Below are positions 60,263 to 64,000 of a stretch of DNA of 64,000 bases, one piece after another. Both the position numbers and the translations under genes were made by a program. This DNA is from Siphonodentalium dalli (taxonomy: Eukaryota > Mollusca > Scaphopoda > Gadilida > Siphonodentaliidae): contig CP136064.1 in NCBI GenBank assembly GCA_032622095.1, positions 254,264,484 to 254,328,483 of the forward strand, read 5' to 3'. The number at the start of each line of letters is the position of its first letter. Positions within the stretch are counted from its first letter, which is position 1. Below the pieces are notes generated by a model. It saw nothing but the letters and a program-made list of their open reading frames with translations. It had not been told where the DNA came from and did no database searches.

Positions 60263-61600
60263 TATTAAGACTTCCGCACATCGAGATATTTGTAGTAGGT
60301 GACAACCTCACCTTCTGGCTGAGTGATAATATATTTATAATATCTGATGAATCTGGCGTGGATCTTAATCAATTCATCAAGTTGACAATCGGGAGGTTGA
60401 CTCGGTGGCTGATTCCTCACAGGAAAGCCAGCATTCCTCAAAAACATTCCATGGATGTCTGCGGCTCCTTCCATTTCACTAAAAATTTACCCTTTCGCTC
60501 GAAGCATCATATCGAACCTGTTCTTCTGAGAGTCGAAACTTTTGACAAATGTTGAAGATTTTTGTTTTGGAACAATGGGATCAACTTCCTTATTTGGTTT
60601 CGGAGCAAACGTAAAATCTGCAGTATCTGTATCAATTGCCTGTCAGATAGGTTCTGGAACAGGAGAAATATCATGATCTGGTGTTGGTAGTGATATACTA
60701 ACGATTTTTGTTTGACTCTCTGTCTGAGTGCTGGCATCAAAATATCATTTGTTAGAAACGGCAGATGAGTATGTGACTTGAGAAATTGATCGTCTGGCAC
60801 CAACTAATTTCTTAGCATCCATATACGATAAATGTTTCACATCCTTACATATTTGTGTCTTGAACTCATAGTCCCGTATGGGACATGAACGATCTAATGC
60901 AGCATGTGAAGCTTGACAGTTCGAACATTTGTTAGGATTTATACAATCCTTATGATCATGACCAGAAACAAAACAGCGTGCACAAATGGTTTCTCTACTT
61001 TTACAATGTTCCTGACCATGGGCATAGTCCTGGCATTTAACACATCGTAATGGATTTGGAACATAGGTACTTATATCTACCTTCATATACCCAACATTCA
61101 ATGTCGGTGGATGTTCGCACTGATTTAAGGCCGGAAGATAACTATTCAGAGGAACTCTTAGTCACCAACAGTCTTTGTAAATATACGGACTTCTGTAACT
61201 CCCTGTGGTACCAACCAGCCAATATATCTGATTCCGAAGAATCAGCTATATCGCCTGTTCGCAACACAGTTCTGCTACTATTTAATGTCTTGCGAGGTGT
61301 CTGTGCAATAGTTGTTAACTGCAGCAGAGCATCCGATGGAACTTTCTTTGAACATTCAATCAAGAGAGCCACTTATTGGTCCAGTCCTGATTGGTTTAAC
61401 AGATTTCAATTGTCCAGCAATGCTTTGTAGCGTTTTATCAATGACAAAGATAGAAGGTCTTTTCACATTTGGGTCAAAGCCAAGCAGCAAGTACTGAGGG
61501 AATACCACAGCATTATTTGGAAGTTGGTGTGTCATCACTCTCACGAGCAATACGTTGTATTTTTGTTTGAGATGCCATACGAAAAGCAAAACATCGACAA
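60263..61600 (-). pseudogene. Non-LTR retrotransposon ORF1 (gag-like, zinc knuckles)
   Basis: On the - strand the reading begins near 61500 with FDPNVKRPSIFVIDKTLQSI, shifts frame to LLIECSKKVPSDALLQLTTI, shifts again to LNVGYMKVDISTYVPNPLRC, and then carries three zinc knuckles: CVKCQDYAHGQEHC, CARCFVSGHDHKDC and CSNCQASHAALDRSC (the last is CX2CX3HX6C). These bind nucleic acid in the ORF1 protein of Jockey/I-type elements. A stop near 60649 and the frameshifts make it a pseudogene. ORF2 should follow below 60263 but is missing: the element is cut at its 3' side by a junction with the 59447-60262 repeat. Confidence 0.85.
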
Positions 61601-62190
61601 CTAGACCAGCAGCCGTGGTGGACTACCCTTAGAATTATGGTAGGACCAAAGACTGGTACATAGCTGAAGCGGTGACCCGTTTAGCAACTGCATATATCAG
61701 CCTTCTGGTACCTATCCACAATGAGACAGTCGTGAACAATACAGTATTCAACAGTCAACAATCATCAAGACAAACACACACAAGAGACAGGAGACAACAG
61801 AAACATACGTGAAAATAAAACAGAAAACAATACTTGAAACATCAGATGAGCAATACAACATATAACACAAATTGAATCTGAAACACTGTGGTGAGGCGTG
61901 ACCAGCCGATTGATTGAATCGGTTCAACTCAACCACCCGTATTGAAGGCGCGATTAGCCGATTGATTGAGCCAGATCAACTCAACCACCCTTATTGAAGA
62001 GAGATAGGATTAAAGAGGACCATGAGCTAAGTCGTATCCGCAGGTCGATGCCTCACGTGATACGGCAACCCTAGTACCTCAAGGACTCCTACACCACACG
62101 GGGTGCACCCCACAGCAAACAGGGTGTCACAATAGGGATGTTTACCCCTCGCAGTGGGGCGGTAGGCCTATTCTAACCCGGTGCATATCT
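61601..62190 (-). mobile_element. 5' untranslated region of the same retrotransposon
   Basis: It is upstream of ORF1 on the - strand. It contains two tandem units of about 52-54 bp (61897-62000; shared GCCGATTGATTGA and TCAACTCAACCACCC). Tandem subunits in the 5' region can carry promoter activity in non-LTR elements. The true 5' end may be near 62190 but no target duplication was confirmed. Confidence 0.5.
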
Positions 62191-63505
62191 GGATACAATG
62201 TGAACGTATATATACAATGTACATGGGAAATTCCCATAATTAGTGTCATGTATTGCGGGATCAACAGCAAACCGCGTAATTAGATATACCGCAAAATGCC
62301 TTTGAATTGAGCCTTCTAGAAATTCCCACATACATTTATAAAACACAGATTTATAAATTGTTATATAGTGCCCTTCCCGATGTCAACTCCTTACTCATGA
62401 AACACCATGGTGATGTCTATATACAATTATAACAAATCAGAATGCATGGGCGGATGCTTTGTCTCAGTAATATATTTCCATTGCTTAGTCCACTGCTATG
62501 TTCCTCAGCTCGGGGCTTGACAATTAGTCCCGTTTTCGCCATCGCGGGTTAGACCTGCCCCCACGGTATCCAGCCGAAACTGTGTGTTCTTACCACGCCC
62601 TCCAAAAAACCTCCACCAAAACTCTAAATAAATGTTGTGACGCCGACACCGTTACTTTGGCAACTTTATAAACCACACCAGTATATATTCCCCATAAATA
62701 CCCATGTTAGATCCATTTAGAGCCCTCTATATAAAAAGCTGCCCCCCCCCAAATTTAGATTAGGGATAAAGAGACGGATATAAGTATGTTGAAAATAAAT
62801 AATAGATTGTCTCCTTATAGGACTTTTGACTGTTCGTAAAAATAAATACATCGAATTTGACAAAATATTTAAAATTTATCACTCCTTTACATATTTCTAC
62901 ACATTCCGGCTCATATAATCGTAGCCGATCGACATGAGAGCATAACCAGGGCGAATAAAACGTATTGATAAAATTAGATTCGGAAAATAAATAGCTGGTT
63001 AGATCCTGATCTGAACCATATATCGGAAAAGTGTCGGAGTAATTTATAACTACGGAGTTTCAGGCCCAATAACAAAAATATGGCGACAGTGTAGTCTGTG
63101 ATAAACAATGTAGTAATCACGCATCCATTACACCCACCTTTCTGTCAATAAATGTTGTTTTGCTAGAAAGCTACACAAACGTTTTAAAAATTGGAGTCCG
63201 ACCCTGATAAAAAAGAGCTGGAGTCAAAATCGGTTAGAACCAAAACTGCAGGAATAGTTGATCCCCAGTGGTCACATAGATCCACAATGCATGAGAACTA
63301 TGCAAAAATTTAAACGAACAGTACCATTCGTCCCGAACAAATCGCCGATAAACTAACGATAATTATTTCGCCAACGAGAGTCACTTTATATAATTTATAC
63401 GAAAGAATGGTGTTGTTTGACACCAACGTGATTAAAATACCTGCGTTGAGCAAGAGTACTAGCTGTCATCGGTAATGGCTTCAATTCACTGAAACATCTA
63501 GTATA
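62191..63505. other. Non-coding, nothing recognised
   Basis: AT-rich with a short C run near 62742. No supported feature. Confidence 0.35.
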
Positions 63506-63695
63506 TTTTATGACATTCATTCTGCTAATAAACGATTTGTCTACCTACCTCATCCAAAATAATCATGGGTAGAAACCATGGATCAGATTTGATTGATTGA
63601 GTTCTAACCATAAGCAGATACGATTGTCAAATATAACCGCGATAACTATGTAATACTAATAAGTTGGTTTAAACACTGTTTGTGTCATAAAATGC
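63506..63695 (+). repeat. Dispersed repeat, copy 2 (see 55252)
   Basis: Starts TTATGACATTCATTCTGCTA as at 55253 and stays alignable to TAATAAGTTGGTTTAAACA. Confidence 0.8.
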
Positions 63696-63718
63696 ACTGA
63701 ACATGAGAATACATAATG

Positions 63719-64000
63719 TATGGCGATTTATTATATATAAGGTATACATGGAAATACACAACGATATAATAATTTGTATGGTGATTTATAATATATGGTA
63801 TACATGAAAATACATAACGATATTATAATATGTATGATGACTTATTATATGTGCTATTTATGAACATACATAACGATAGTATTATAATATGCATGGTGCT
63901 TTATTATGTATATAGTATACATGTAAATACATAACGATATTATACTATGTATGGATATTTAGTATATATATGGTATACATGAAAATATATAACGATATTG
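63719..64000 (+). repeat. 56-59-bp tandem repeat, five units to window end
   Basis: Each unit starts GTATGGTGATTTATTATAT or a variant and contains GGTATACATGAAAATACATA followed by ACGATATTATA. The array continues past the window edge. Confidence 0.85.

Overview
This is an AT-rich, intron-dominated eukaryotic window with no prokaryotic features: no compact operons, no ribosome-binding sites and no CRISPR. The exon/intron structure, L2/CR1/Jockey-type retrotransposons, Helitrons with internal tandem repeats, fold-back elements, tRNA-derived SINE heads and poly-G runs suggest an invertebrate. A lophotrochozoan such as a mollusc is my inference; no single sequence proves it.

The one host gene I can reconstruct is on the + strand. 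It is a secreted or membrane-bound metalloprotease of the M12 (ADAM/ADAMTS-like) type. Four exons carry most of a prodomain (15683-15888, 17400-17489, 18631-18754), then a furin-type RRKR site and the first strand of the catalytic domain (46842-46932). All junctions have GT/AG and matching phases (0, 0, 1). The third intron is about 28 kb and packed with repeats. The signal-peptide exon and the zinc-binding exon were not found. Two exons have decayed duplicates beside them: exon 3 at 18866-18944 and exon 4 at 46641-46693. The 3' end of exon 4, with its splice donor, has been amplified into a 14-unit minisatellite (46907-47393). This is the most unusual feature of the window.

The rest is mobile and repetitive DNA. 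1-9 kb: fold-back elements, a two-copy higher-order repeat, a Helitron-like 3' end, a 40-G run and a 54-bp tandem repeat. 9-13 kb: a broken non-LTR retrotransposon split by another 5'-truncated retrotransposon with a 14-bp target duplication, followed by a TTAA-flanked MITE. 20-29 kb (inside intron 3): clusters of short palindromes, a large inverted-repeat cluster, a TTAA MITE nested in an older repeat, and nested hairpins. 40-43 kb: diverged minisatellites. 48-54 kb: an about 0.8-kb direct duplication flanking a 3-kb inverted-repeat element that carries an L2-like reverse transcriptase fragment. 56-62 kb: tandem repeat units, two head-to-tail Helitrons made of 131-bp units rich in nuclear-receptor half-sites, and a zinc-knuckle ORF1 of a non-LTR element on the - strand. 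The window ends in a 56-59-bp tandem repeat.
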